Assembly: GCA_029851415.1 (NCBI GenBank)
Contig: CM056741.1
Span: forward strand, 144,944,522 to 145,008,521
Direction: 5' to 3'
Length of the DNA: 64,000 nt
DNA from: Eretmocerus hayati
Taxonomy: Eukaryota > Arthropoda > Insecta > Hymenoptera > Aphelinidae
Under the pieces are notes generated by a model, which did not search any database, was not told the origin of the DNA, and saw only the letters and a program-made list of their open reading frames with translations. Below are positions 48,104-60,100 of the stretch, one piece after another (the first letter of the stretch is position 1; each line of letters starts with the position of its first letter). A program made the position numbers and the translations under genes.

Positions 48104-48514
48104 TCATGAAATGATTACAACAGAATCATTCTGGCTGTCATGGATGTCTTTACTTTTGGTACCACTTTGTGAACTCTTATCACTAAGTAAACTACCATCT
48201 ATAGAATCACGAGTGAAGTTCATACTATCTAGTGGCAGCTCAATTGAGCTATTCTCTTGACTTCTAATTTCGTCACAGCTACTACTAATATTCACTGTAG
48301 TATCATCTGAACCACTTTCTAAAGAAGAATTTGGAAGACCCTTTCTCTCCAATATAATTTCCACAGATGTGTTGTTTTGTACTATTGTAGAATCTTTCTG
48401 GCGCCTCATTTCCTCTAGCTCTACTTCTAACTCTGCCCATGGGTTCTCAAACATACTCTGACGATCAAAATATTCTGATATAGGCACTTTCCTGTGCCAC
48501 ACAGGATCATGTTT
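48104..48514 (-). CDS. MPLKIP/TTDN1-like protein, exon 2
   Basis: The acceptor TTCTTCTTTTTAG| (minus strand, ending 48515) leads in phase 0 into KHDPVWHRKVP and then ISEYFDRQSMFENPWAELE. This matches the hallmark C-terminal block of M-phase-specific PLK1-interacting protein (MPLKIP, TTDN1), where vertebrate proteins have an aromatic-Phe motif followed by M(L/F)E(D/N)PWA.LE. After this come an acidic helix (EVELEEMRRQKD) and a long Ser/Asp/Asn-rich tail to the TGA at 48104-48106. That tail extends well past the usual end of the vertebrate protein. The family is linked to trichothiodystrophy and mitosis in humans. The role here is inferred from one motif. Confidence 0.7.
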   Translation of the reverse strand, partial: KHDPVWHRKVPISEYFDRQSMFENPWAELEVELEEMRRQKDSTIVQNNTSVEIILERKGLPNSSLESGSDDTTVNISSSCDEIRSQENSSIELPLDSMNFTRDSIDGSLLSDKSSQSGTKSKDIHDSQNDSVVIIS

Positions 48515-49055
48515 CTAAAAAGAAGAAGGATTATGTCAGTTTATATTTGTTATGATATGTAAATCTAAATCATAGCCAATGAAATCCAGATTGCGTAAGT
48601 TACTACCTGAGGCTCAATAAAGTCACAATGAGATCACAATAGATAAGCTTGCCAATGGAGCAGTTATTAAGAATACAGACAACGGAATTTTACTTTCATG
48701 GCCGTTTGCACTTGCATGCCGCTTAGAATCATTGAATAATTGACCTCATGTGTCTTGGTTGGAAATTCATACAATTAGTCACGCACATTAAACACTCTAG
48801 TTACAATGAGTTAGTACAATTAGTCACGTAGATTAAACACTCTAGTTTTGGAAAGTATTCATTGGCTCCAAGTGTACGATGAAGAATGAAAACTCGAAAC
48901 AAAAGCATGTTTCAAAAATGAGGAAGAGACTTGAATCTCCGAGCAGTCAACATAATGTAAGTTCTGTGAGTGGGAATTCGTAAGGTATTATTCACTGCTA
49001 AACAAATTGGGAAGCGTTGAATAAAATAGACATGATCGAAAACATCAGAGCATAC
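48515..49055 (-). other. Intron of the MPLKIP-like gene
   Basis: A 541-bp intron with donor CAG|GTATGC at 49056/49055 and a pyrimidine-rich acceptor at 48515-48530. It is phase 0. Confidence 0.75.
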
Positions 49056-49427
49056 CTGGCCATTATTACGTGAGCGTTGATCTCTTTGAAATCTTTGAGG
49101 CGTATAAGGGCTGCTCGGGTTACTCTGGAAGCTGTTTCTTTGATCAAAACTGCTTGATACCTCTGTGGTTGAAAAGCGATGGTTGTGCCTATTCTGGGGC
49201 TGTCTCCAGCCTCTGTTATGGTTAGGAAATATGGGAGAACTAGATTCTAGAGGGATCATATCCTGACCAGCAAATTCTTTCACAGGAGTGTGATTGGGAC
49301 TTGAAAAGTGATGATAGTTTCCATTGTTACTCCTCATTTGATTGTGATTATAACCTCTTGCTCGACCACGTCCGCGGAAACCTTGATTACCGCTTGTGCA
49401 CGGAGTACTCAGTGGCGATTTCGGCAT
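49056..49427 (-). CDS. MPLKIP/TTDN1-like protein, exon 1
   Basis: The start ATG is at 49425-49427 (CAATAATGCC). It has 124 codons ending exactly at the donor. It is a low-complexity Arg/Gly/Asn/His/Ser/Pro region: GFRGRGRARGYNHNQ (RG-type motif), several SP/TP sites (SSPNHTPVK, SSPIF, SPYTPQRF) and QRDQRSRNNGQ. MPLKIP proteins likewise have a Gly/Pro/Ser-rich N-terminus with Cdk-type SP/TP sites and a conserved C-terminal block. Joined to exon 2 the protein is 260 residues, compared with about 180 in vertebrates. It is the only complete host gene in the window. Confidence 0.7.
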
Positions 49428-50207
49428 TATTGATCGTTGGCGATATCCTTATCGTAAATAAAGTAAATCCACTGAACAACGTGAGCAAAACTTGAGATTG
49501 CTGAACTATAAAGCCACATTGAGGGTTTTGGGTAAACCTAGTCTAGCAGCCGTTACGACTTTATGACTTCCCATTGTTGACATTCGACAACAACCACCCT
49601 CATATCGTGGAATACAGAATACCGATTACCGACAGAGATAAGTAGGAAAGTCGATAGCAGCGTGCAAGTCGTTTCTCCATGAACTCATAGGTAGCGCTCG
49701 CTCCGAATTCCAGCGGGAATTTTGAATATCTCACTCATTTTACGGTTGATTTGCCTTCAATATACAAAATTGGTGATTGATGGAAGGTTTACATGCTCGA
49801 CCATAGTCCACGACATTACTCTGAAGAAGATATGGGTACACAGATTCATAATTTCTCGTTCATGTAGCGTTTGCGAATAAGTTATCAGCAGATCATTGTG
49901 ATTAATTCCACTATACGCTGATAGTAAGGCAATTTGATGGTAAGTACCCTACACTTTCCGAAAACTCATGCGTTGGCATATAGATATTTTGAATATGTGA
50001 AACTCGAGTAATTGCGGAGTAGTCATGAGATACTCGAATTGAATGTTCATCAAAACATCTGAATCAGCATCCTATAGAGGATTTTTCTCAAGAGGAGCTC
50101 GTCGGTAGCCATATTTCGATGTGTAGATGACGGTCAGTCTCGTTATTCATGAACCTTTTACCGATTGAACTCATTATTTAAAGAAGCGATCCGTTAAACG
50201 GATCGGT
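49428..50207. other. Upstream region of the MPLKIP-like gene
   Basis: It should contain the promoter of the minus-strand gene. I see no clear TATA box or other element to point to. Confidence 0.35.
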
Positions 50208-50209
50208 TA

Positions 50210-51216
50210 CCGTAAACCGGGGTGAATGTGGCCACTTTTCCGGAAAAAGATCCTAATAGTCGTAACTCCGATGCTATACTATACCTAGAAAGACGTGCAA
50301 GAGCGCATTTTGAAGCTTAGGATCTCTTCTTTCAAAATATGCCAGCTCATTTGTGATGAGACAGGTTCCATATACCCTTTTTTCCGTTGGAATCAAGTGA
50401 AAATTGTCAAGTAAGAATTTCATGTTGCAAAAATCTACCTGAACAAGCTAGTAGATCCATTTCTATCTCTTTCCAATGATTTTCTCTTAGTAGGTGATGA
50501 CGTCCTCTACATTTTGCGCTATTGCCGATTGAATTTGGATGCGATAGTTATTTAGAACGACCACTTGAACGAGAACTTGTGATTTTTCGCCGGCCTCGGG
50601 GTGAATGTGGCCACTTTGTTTCTTACAACTCTCGAGAAAGCAAATGAGTGGAAGAGAATCCCAAAAACAGCATTTTGGAGGTGACGTCAAGGCGCGTCGA
50701 ATGAGTCCAGATACATATATTAGGTTTGGTAGAAAATTTGCAATGAAACTCAACTAGAAGCGTCAAAGTGTCCAAAATCAACCCAGACGCCACTCGAGAC
50801 ACAACTTGAGACGCCAATGTAGTTCATAAATTCCAAATTGGCCGCTTGACTCGGATTTTTGAGCTATCGAGATGAATCCAACGGTATTCTCTTCGTAATT
50901 CAATGAGCTAAGAGATGTGTTATCCTGATTTTGTTTCAAACACGAGGCGTCGGGCTAGAGATTCGCTCAGACCATTATAATCGCGATGCTCAACGAGGGT
51001 GGCCACATTCGCCCCGGATGCCGGGGTGAATGTGGCCACCCTGTTTTTTGCACTTTTCAAGAGAGCAAATGGATGAAATGGAATTCTGAAGACAGTGTTT
51101 CGAAGAACACGTCAAGACGCGTCGAATGACCTAAGATACATACAGGTTTGTTCGAAAAATCGCAACGAGGATTCGATCAGAAGGTCTAAATTGGCCACAT
51201 TCACCCCGGTTTACGG
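50210..51216 (-). mobile_element. TA-target non-autonomous element, family TA-1, copy 2
   Basis: Same ends as 8668-9690 (CCGTAAACCGGGGTGAATG and complement), flanked by TA (50208-50209 and 51217-51218). Its interior reads as the reverse complement of copy 1 with about 5% difference. The GGGGTGAATGTGGCCAC motif recurs at the ends, near 50598-50613 and in a pair at about 50999-51040. Confidence 0.8.
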
Positions 51217-51218
51217 TA

Positions 51219-54200
51219 CTTATTTTGTCCTGGCAGCCTTTCACTCGAGTTCGCTAACTCTCACTTTGGAATACACCAAACGACTCAACATCTTTTCTAA
51301 ATCACTGGATCATACCATTCTTGCTGTTCATTCTCACTATGTCTACCTCAACAGTTTATTGATAGAAAAAATTTGAATCAAGAAAATATTGACTTGAGAT
51401 AAGAATGATTCTCTTCTGTCGGTAGAACAGAGAGTGATTTTGCTCATTCCTACTTTAGTAATGGTTGAGAATTCCATAATTTGCTTTGCAAAAACTGATG
51501 AGACCAGATTCAAATTGGACTTGAGGAGACAAGACTCTGGCTTCCAGTTGAGTATACTACTGATTTTTACTGGAAATTGTGTTGTATCAACATCGGTAAG
51601 TCTAGGTGAGTAACATCAATTATTCGTCGGTATGAACTTTGAGTTTCAATGGTCATGGTGATAGTTTTGAACGTATTTCATCCTGCAAACCCTCGAACTT
51701 GCCAATAATTTTAAATACCCAGATTGATGCTCCTTTTGGGCATAACTCGGCAGTTTCATCGTCAAATGTTCGACTAACAGCATAATATATTCCCAACAAT
51801 GCCAATCACCCCACGACAATCTCACTCCAACATGATAATTAATGTAATTGTATATAGCTCTGCACGTTCTATCACCGAACTTGCTTGTGCATTGAAAAAA
51901 AATTTGCTCGCGTGAATTACATTACAAATGGGTACTTTTTTCCTGCAAGAATTAAAATAGTCGGGGGAGGGCTTCTCGAGAGTAATCATTTCTCATCGAA
52001 ATTTCGACTTGAATCAAATTTTCTGGTTTTTAATTTCTGTTGAATATGGGATATGCTTTTCAAATGATCCCACAGCAAACTCAATAGAATTATATCCTGT
52101 GAAGTTTTTCAAGGATAATAGGATGGAGTATATGGGTTAGCTGGACTAGGCTCTTTCAGTAGTTTATATCCGTGTATGTACTGTTGTCACGCAAAAGAAG
52201 GCGAATTAAGCTCTTGTAGCGCTTACAGAAGTATTAGAAATATAGAAGAAAATAAACATAAACTGGACAAAACAGAGTGCTTCCGAGGGAAATTCTAAAG
52301 ATTTCATGAGTTGCAAGAACCATGTCGCTACTTCGTATACGAAAAAAAGCTAGGATCATTGACTTCATTCCTCCACTCGGATCGCGTTTGATGATCGGAA
52401 TTGTTAAACTAGATTCTTGAAGATGATGGAAGAGTTGGAAGTGAGAGATTTTTTATCTCAACGCGTGGTGATCCTGCTTCCTGCAAGAAATCGTTGAGAC
52501 GTATTGATATACAGTATATTGTATATTGCAAGTTCGACGCGATAATGAGCATTTGAAAAAATATGATCGAGATTTCAAAACTTTCAAAACAGTGGTTGAT
52601 TCGTGCTTTGCAAATGAACTGAGAAATGCTTACAAATCATGCATAACTCAAGTCCACAGTTCAAGGCTTTCGGTCGGTCCAAAGGTTCGGGCATTTTTTC
52701 CATGTTGAAGGGTTTTTTGGCATGGAGAAAATATGTCTCGGTTTCCTTAGTCGACAATCCGTGTAGTCACTTCATTTTAATTTTGATCCAATAAAGAAAA
52801 AATTCAAAGTTACACGTGTCAACCCTAAATATCATGAACAACTTCTGAGGGTGACTCGTGGGTACAACAACAACTGTAACCTTATGAAATGTCAATCGAA
52901 GTCTCCTCATTCCTTGGGTGTCCATGAGCGCCTCCATTGTATTATCCTTCAAAGAATATACAGAACATACTACTCTTTTGAGTTTGTTTTCGGATTATAT
53001 AAGAGGCATATTCCGCGTTCAACAGAATTTTGAAATTGAAAAATTCGTTTAAAATCGTTCTTTAAGACGACTATTCTCGAAACGTCCCCTGTCGACTATT
53101 TTCATTCTTGCGGGAAAAACTTAGATTTGGTGGTTTACATGAGCAAAAAATTTTTTGATGCGCAAGCACATTTGGATTAAAGTCATTTTAGGCAAATTCG
53201 TGTCGGGCTTTATAGTGCCTTTTGATGTCGTGACATTAAAAATTTTTTCTCAACAAAGACTGCACGAAGTGTGATGCATCTTACCTGCTTTGCAAAAGCC
53301 GTCAGATTTTCAGTGTAGGCTTTGGAGGCAAGAACAATCACACATTACCGGAGACAGACTGTGTTCACAAGGCTTCGAGTTTCGTCTCAATGATGGCTTT
53401 TGAAATATCTCACTAAGTCAACAGCATCTCACGGGGAGTATGATGTATTGGTGATATTTTAGAGAGTAGCCCGTCTAGAAAAGTCTCTCATTTTGGCGAG
53501 TCAATGTCATTATTTGCAGACATATTGCGCGAACAATCTGCCTCTGCACTACGGTCAACTTTGTTTCGATTGAACCAACATCGAATGCTAGGCTAACAGA
53601 CTCTGTACAACCTACACCAAGACTGAACTTCTTGTCAGGTGAATACGGGACTGCTCCTGCGGGAATAGAATAGTCATGGTTGAATCCGTTCACTGACTTT
53701 TAATCGAGCTTTTAATCTGGAAGGGCGATTAAGTATGGGAAATTCTCTATCTTTTTTGGTGACTTTTTATACTAGATCATAGTGGCAATAAACGAAAACA
53801 TGTCTGAGAATAAGCGCATTTCAATCTTTCTATGGGTACTTTTCTCGTATGGAATGTGGTATTTTCAAAGTATCATTGGGAATTTTGAGTACCCTTATTG
53901 ACGCCGGCAAATAAGCGCTGTGCTAGGCAACAGTGGTGGTGGAATGAACAAGATTCCGATCATTTTGGTCGGTTATCAAGATTTTTGAGAGTAATATTGA
54001 CTACGTGAAATGTTGAAGAAGATAGTAAGGGGTAAGGATCTAACAACGAGATAAGAGCAAATTTTTATCCATTCAAGAAGAGTCATGTATTTACAAATCA
54101 CTAGCTATTAATAATCAATAATATCATATGTCAACAAAATATTGTTCCGATTTTTATCAATCTAATAGAATCTAAAGGCTAAACAGTCAAGTTTGAGATA

Positions 54201-54960
54201 AAACGTGTTATTTTTCTTTTCAACACATTCAATTTCAACCTCTTACTCATTTCCATTGCACATACATTATCATCGCAGTGTGCGGTGAGTCGAAGTCAAC
54301 AAAGTTAATTAATCAGTATGAATCCATACAATTCGATTATTTTAAAACTGCCAATCCGGATACTTATAGCAAATAGTTGTTGAAAACGCATTCAGACATG
54401 ACTTTGGCTTATCAAAGAGATAGCGGTTCATATATGTCTACGCGTATTTTGATTCGCTATTTTTGAATAATTTACAATTTTTACAAGAAAAAAAAAACGA
54501 TATCAACGAGCCGGTATATAATGGTAATAATTACGCAGGATACACGCGCCCCACTGAAAACATCTCTCGTGGGTATAGTTAATAGCGTCATTCGCGCTTA
54601 TTAGTTTTCGGATAGCACTTTTGCTGTTCCATCTAGATCTTCCAGCATAAAGTATCAAATCTAATTCAGAGCTACATGTTTAAAAGAGACTCTATTTTGG
54701 AGTATCATCTACTACTACTCGAAGTGATGATCAAATAAATTTTTCTCAGTGAGATTTGATTTATCCGAGGAAATCCCTCAGCTCAAAATCTGACAAAAGG
54801 TGGTATTGAGTTCCAAACTTTAAGCTCCATTTGGTCCTCGAGCGTCCGATGGATTTATAACTTTGATTTTTCTCAAGGAACATTCTCATAGAATTGCTCA
54901 TGACACGATCGATTCAATCGTCATTCATCTCGGATGCAATCCCGTGAATTGCATTCTTCT
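51219..54960. other. Intergenic region with a LINE fragment
   Basis: Apart from the LINE-like fragment at 52526-52800 I see no supported feature. Confidence 0.35.
52526..52800 (+). pseudogene. LINE fragment (linker between endonuclease and RT)
   Basis: The frame begins HLKKYDRDFKTFKTVVDSCF, continues with NELRNAYKSCITQVHSSRL and then GPKVRAFFPC, with a stop before the following homologous-looking part (VFWHGENMS). The pattern of a basic helix, then a 'NPK.FW.F'-like segment, resembles the region before the polymerase domain in Jockey-clade LINEs. Short and decayed, so the call is tentative. Confidence 0.4.
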
Positions 54961-54962
54961 TA

Positions 54963-55176
54963 GGGTGATGACAGACAACCCGCTACGACACGAATCTCAC
55001 GACACGACACCAAATTTATTCCTGAGAATCCCAACATCGTCAGATAAGATTCATGTTCAAAGTCTCAGTCATGGATCATGAGAATGAATCAAATCCTTCG
55101 GGGTTTGGGTTTGCAGAAATGAATCTAGTGCCGTGTCGGGCGGTATCGTGTCGTAGCGGGTTGTCTGTCATCACCC
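54963..55176. mobile_element. Palindromic MITE unit 1 (214 bp)
   Basis: GGGTGATGACAGACAACCCG and its complement form the ends, flanked by TA (54961-54962 and 55177-55178). The arms contain TCACGACACGACACC-type sequence. Confidence 0.75.
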
Positions 55177-55178
55177 TA

Positions 55179-55397
55179 AACAAATCTCACGACACGTGAC
55201 ACCGCCTGACACGACATGGAATTCATTCCTGCGAGCCCGACCATCGATGGATTGGTTTCATGTCTACTTCACAAGACATGGACTATGAAAATGGATCAAA
55301 ACCATCGATGGTCGGGCTCGTGGTAATGAACTTAGTGTCCTGTCGGGCGGTGTCGTGTCGTGAGATTTGTGCCGCAGCGGGTTATCCGTCATCACCC
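55179..55397. mobile_element. Palindromic MITE unit 2, left end missing
   Basis: A second, diverged copy of the same palindrome, whose inner arms share GAGCCCGACCATCGATGG. The right end (GGGTTATCCGTCATCACCC, 55379-55397) is intact, but the left arm starts about 30 bp inside, directly abutting unit 1. Confidence 0.7.
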
Positions 55398-55399
55398 TT

Positions 55400-56454
55400 A
55401 CACGTCGATTCGAGAGATTCTCCACATGAGAAACATCATCGTTGCATTAGGGGATATCGAAGTCCTATCTCCGTCGCATACTTACCGACATTATCGGCTT
55501 TCGAGTTTATCCAATGAATTTTTGATATATCACCAATTCTTTCACAAATATTGAAGCTATGGCCGATTCCGAACGTTTGAACGAATCGGCGGATAGCTTT
55601 TCTATCTGCTATACTCCAAATTTCATCGAATAAACTCGGAAGTCGAAAATGCCGGTATCTAACATCCCCTTAACTGTGCTTACCAACATGCAACGAGGCC
55701 AACAATTACATGTATAATTCGATTTCCCTCTGAATTTTTGTTGTCTCATCATCGAGGCCACATTCACACCATACATTTTGCAAACACATTTTGAGTAAAT
55801 TTTCTACTTCCAGTTTCTCACGTCAGCGCTGTCACGATCAATAATTCAATGACTTGATTTACATCCAATATCTCTACACACACTAGTACAACGATGTTCA
55901 TACTGTCTGAGAGAAAATACCTTTACGTGTTCGTGGTCACAATAGCCACGATTTCAAGTTTGACATAGTGTATCACGAAAAGCTCGTCGTATACATTACA
56001 ATACCACTGACGAACGTCTGTTGTCTGTTACCAATACACACAGACTGATGAAAAGTATTACAAGGTAAAATAGTAATGGGCATCTCGAAGTCACCGAGCA
56101 TACACGTGTCTGATCGATGCTATAGCTATATGTATATATGTAAAGTAAAGACGCGATGTCATTCGGACTTATGATTATACATGCATGGAAACTTTTTTAA
56201 ACGCGCACGAAAAACGTCCTACAATAAATATGGTAACACAGCTCTTTATCAATGGAAATAGGTTCCATCGTGCGTCTACTTGATCACAAAAATCACTAAC
56301 GCTATATTTAGGTAATATCAGACAATATGTGATTCTCGAATACATCCACGCGCTCGGATCACAAAATCATTCTGAATACAGCAGCAGGAGCATCGCCTCC
56401 AACTTTCATTATTCACAAAAATCCGCACGCAAATCGCAATAATACGTCAGTTTG
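55400..56454. other. Intergenic region
   Basis: Nothing recognisable on either strand. Confidence 0.35.
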
Positions 56455-56459
56455 CAAAG

Positions 56460-57108
56460 GCTCGTTCTACATAGGATGCGCTTAGCGCGTTAGCGTGCTC
56501 ACATTCGCGCGCGCTCAAAGCATTCAATGCAAGGAATTTCATGAAGCAGCCTGACCAGTCATTTTTCACTCAGAATTTCCAGAAGTGAAGAGTTGGCTGA
56601 CGCTTCGTGGATCCCGAGTGACATTATCGAGACAACAAATCAAGTTTCTCCATATTTTTCCATGAGCAAATGGAGAAAAACATCAGGGTTGGCCACGCGA
56701 GCCTTTTCGGAAAGAAATGTAGGTTGAGCAACGTTTTTGCGATTCGGTATGCGGATTGGTGACTGCTCATCTTACTCTTGCCAAGTTTCTGATGCCAAAT
56801 AGAGATACAGTCCTCGCAAGGTAAGACGGTGATCAACAATCCGGATACTAAATCGCAAAATCGTTGTTCAATCTGAATTTCCTCCCGTAACGGCTCGCGG
56901 AGCCACCACTGCTGGTTTTTTTCTATTTGTTCATGGCTCGATAATGTCACTCGGTGCCCGCCAATTATCAACCAACTTTTATCTTGGGAAAATTCTGAGT
57001 AAAAAACGACTGCGGAAGCTGCTCCATGAAATTCTTTGCATTGAATGCTTAGAGCACAAGCGTATGCGCGTACGCTCACGCGGTGAGCGCATCCTATGTA
57101 GAACGGGC
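56460..57108. mobile_element. Foldback-type element with 5-bp CAAAG duplication
   Basis: The ends GCTCGTTCTACATAGGATGC and near-complement (GCATCCTATGTAGAACGGGC) are flanked by CAAAG (56455-56459 and 57109-57113). The inverted arms are about 125 bp (56460-56585 and 56985-57108). The unique middle lies in a 151-codon minus-strand frame (56624-57079) with no domain that I recognise. The superfamily is uncertain. Confidence 0.6.
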
Positions 57109-57113
57109 CAAAG

Positions 57114-60100
57114 TTTTTCTAGATGAATCTGATGTGGATACGTACACGCGGGTGGGGTGGAAATTCGCACAGAGCGGTGGCAGCTCATTAGCAAGTCTGC
57201 GCGACCCACGGCTCGGTGAATATCGAGAGAGGGCTACCCTGTCGTGGAAAGCACCCCTATAGGCTGTTTCCGCTCGCGGCGAGCTCCATCCGAATTTCGC
57301 CCCGCGCACAATGACGAAGCCTCCCTCGCTCTCGCACTTGTAACATACAAATATATACAGTAATATTGTAAATGTATAGGCGCAAGGAAAGGAGCTGCGT
57401 TTTCTCGGTTGATGGCCACACATGCGGCGAGGGAGCCGATCCGCGTATCAGCAAACTACTTGGCATATAACGCATCATGCACGCCTTATCGCGAGCGTAT
57501 AAGACGAGGTATAAGAAACTGCCGTCTGCGCCTATTCTACGTACACGCATGCCTTATCGACCCACTTTTTTCCTCGTTCAAATTTTACCGCGTCTGTAAT
57601 ACCTCGCATTGTAGTAGCTGTTATAGGCTAACTACGCGTAGTTGCTCAAATACACGTATAACTTTTTGCCCGAGCGAACAGAGGGATGAAAGAGATTTGC
57701 TAAATTTCCAACGAGCCTTCCACGACGAATTTCGAGACACGGATGCATGGTGTATCTTTGGCTCTCCTTATAATCGCTCGCGCGAGTAACGAGGCGTATA
57801 TATTCGCTCAGCCGCAGCTGCTGCCGATGAATATTGCTCGTAATGCTTCTTTCTAGCTTATCGCGAGCTTAGATACGCATTTAACGCGAGTATAAGAACG
57901 AGAAATGCGAATGAAAATAATATTCATTGCCGATGCACGCTCCGTTTGCTATAAGCAGAAGCTTTTATGGCAGCGTGGGAGTGAGCAAAAAAGAGAGCAA
58001 AGCTTGGAGTTTGCACGGATGAGTTGAGCCCGGCGACAAATTACGCTATCGCTTGACGCTCGCGCGTTAATGCGACTTTTACTCATCTCGTATTCGTTCT
58101 GTTCGTTTGAATATATTTTTCACTCGTATTTTCGTGATATGAAGAATGAGATTTGCCATACGCACATTTGCGTTATACAGAAATGAAACAATTCAATATT
58201 CGTACGATCGAGAGCGGTTTAGTGAGCTTATTAATTGGTCGATTGTAATAAAGTTGCGACGCTGATTAATCCACAACAGCTCACTCGCACTTCGTTAGCG
58301 AGATTAAATTGAGGAACTACCTCACGCTTGGGTTTTTTTCAAAATTTTCTGCCAAAATCTACATCGCTTCACGCTCGACCTCCCTATTATATCCGCAACT
58401 CATTACGCTCTTTCGAACCTCAATTTTCGAGCTGTTAATTTGTCCGTGGCGCTACATACTCCACTGATACCACCCATCCTGTCAGTCTCCGAGAGTAACA
58501 AGACCAAAGCATCGCTGTCCAATTTTCGCTCACACCTCACACGCTGCAAGTATAATTTCGCGCTCGCATTTTTCACTGTGCGCAGGGGCCTCGAACGTTC
58601 TGGCTTCTCTCACATTGCGGTTACCACGCTCGCATCATTTTTCTCTTCGAACGCGCTCGTCTTGGTCAAATAAGTGCTTCGTCAGTCGCTTCCTCTTCAA
58701 TCCGCTCACCATCGTTGGTGGGTGAATGTTTGAAAAGGTATGCACTGTTTAATTCTTCATTCGCCAGCTTAGAAAAATTCCCAGTGCAACTTCCGATGAT
58801 GTGAAAAATGATCTCTCTTATCCATTCGGATAGGACTAATATTTAATCTGCAATCGAATTGGAAACGAGACGTGGGTTCGAAATGTACATGACAAAACTG
58901 GCGCTCACGTCGAACTTTGCAATCAGTTTAACCCGGTATAATCGATTCGAGGAACTTGTGCAAGCTCTAAAGCATCACTAGGTTTGCAGATTCAAGCTCT
59001 CGTCGCTGAGACTTTGCACGACTAGTCGACATCTCCATGAATCTCATTGCAAAACTCTTGCAAGTCCACAGCCACCCTTTGAGTTGTAAATTTTGCGATT
59101 CGAATCGGACACCGATGAGCAAAGTCGTCAAAGCTGACAACAACGTTTAGACGTACAATTTTCTTTACTCATGTAGTTTTAAGCTCGCTCGCGTGTCCAA
59201 TCGACCTCGCTCGCTCGTGTATATCTATTTTACAAGGATAGAAATTGGATCGACAGAGTGCAAACACAACGTATACAGGATAACCTCTCACCACACGGTT
59301 AACAATGACAACGCGCTCAAAAATGTTCATCGAACGGTGCTACACACCTGTATCCACACACGTACTTTGAATACAAGCGCGTAAAGTCGAGTATGATGTA
59401 CATACATATAGAAGAGCCGCAATATTGTGAGCTTCATTTTTCCAGAGCGATGCATCGCATTTGTATTAGCGTGGGTTAGTGGATATACCAGCATAAGTAA
59501 CATCACGTATCTCTGTACGGAGCGTTGACCCTCATCGCGCGTTATACATAGTAACAGTAATTCAAACATCCCGCGCAAAAAACCAAGCTCTAATTCGACA
59601 CTTCACCATAGTATTATATGGTTATAGGTGTACTAAATCGTGTAAATCGGATATTCATCACGTTCGTGCGGATAGAGAGCCGAGGCCATACGTATTCCGC
59701 AGAGCAAACAGTGTTGCAGTAGGTATTAGTACAGATAGTTATATATGGTGGAACAATGATGAGCTTTGGAACTCTGGCCTATGGTCGACAAGGGAAGCGT
59801 CTATTTGCTCCAGGCAAACGATATCGCGCGTTCGCTAGTGAGTTGAGGAGATGAAGTACGCTGCGCTTAACGTTGTGCAAATGTGATTATTCGCGCGCGT
59901 TGGTGAGCGATCGATGAAATTATTTTTACGCTTTACTGGTTGATGAGCGAAAAATTGCGGCGGTTTCGACCGGCATGGGCCAGTGTGGCGATGCACTCGT
60001 TTCAATTGAACTAATCTGATCGCTAGAGCACAGCCAAAGAGGAAAACACAGAAAAATGTGTAAGCCTCGATGTTGGAGTTTATCACCAGACTCAATGTCA

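Noticed and set aside
57409..57789. 126-codon plus-strand frame in a GC-richer stretch
   Set aside because: No recognisable domain and overlapping open frames on both strands; likely composition-driven.
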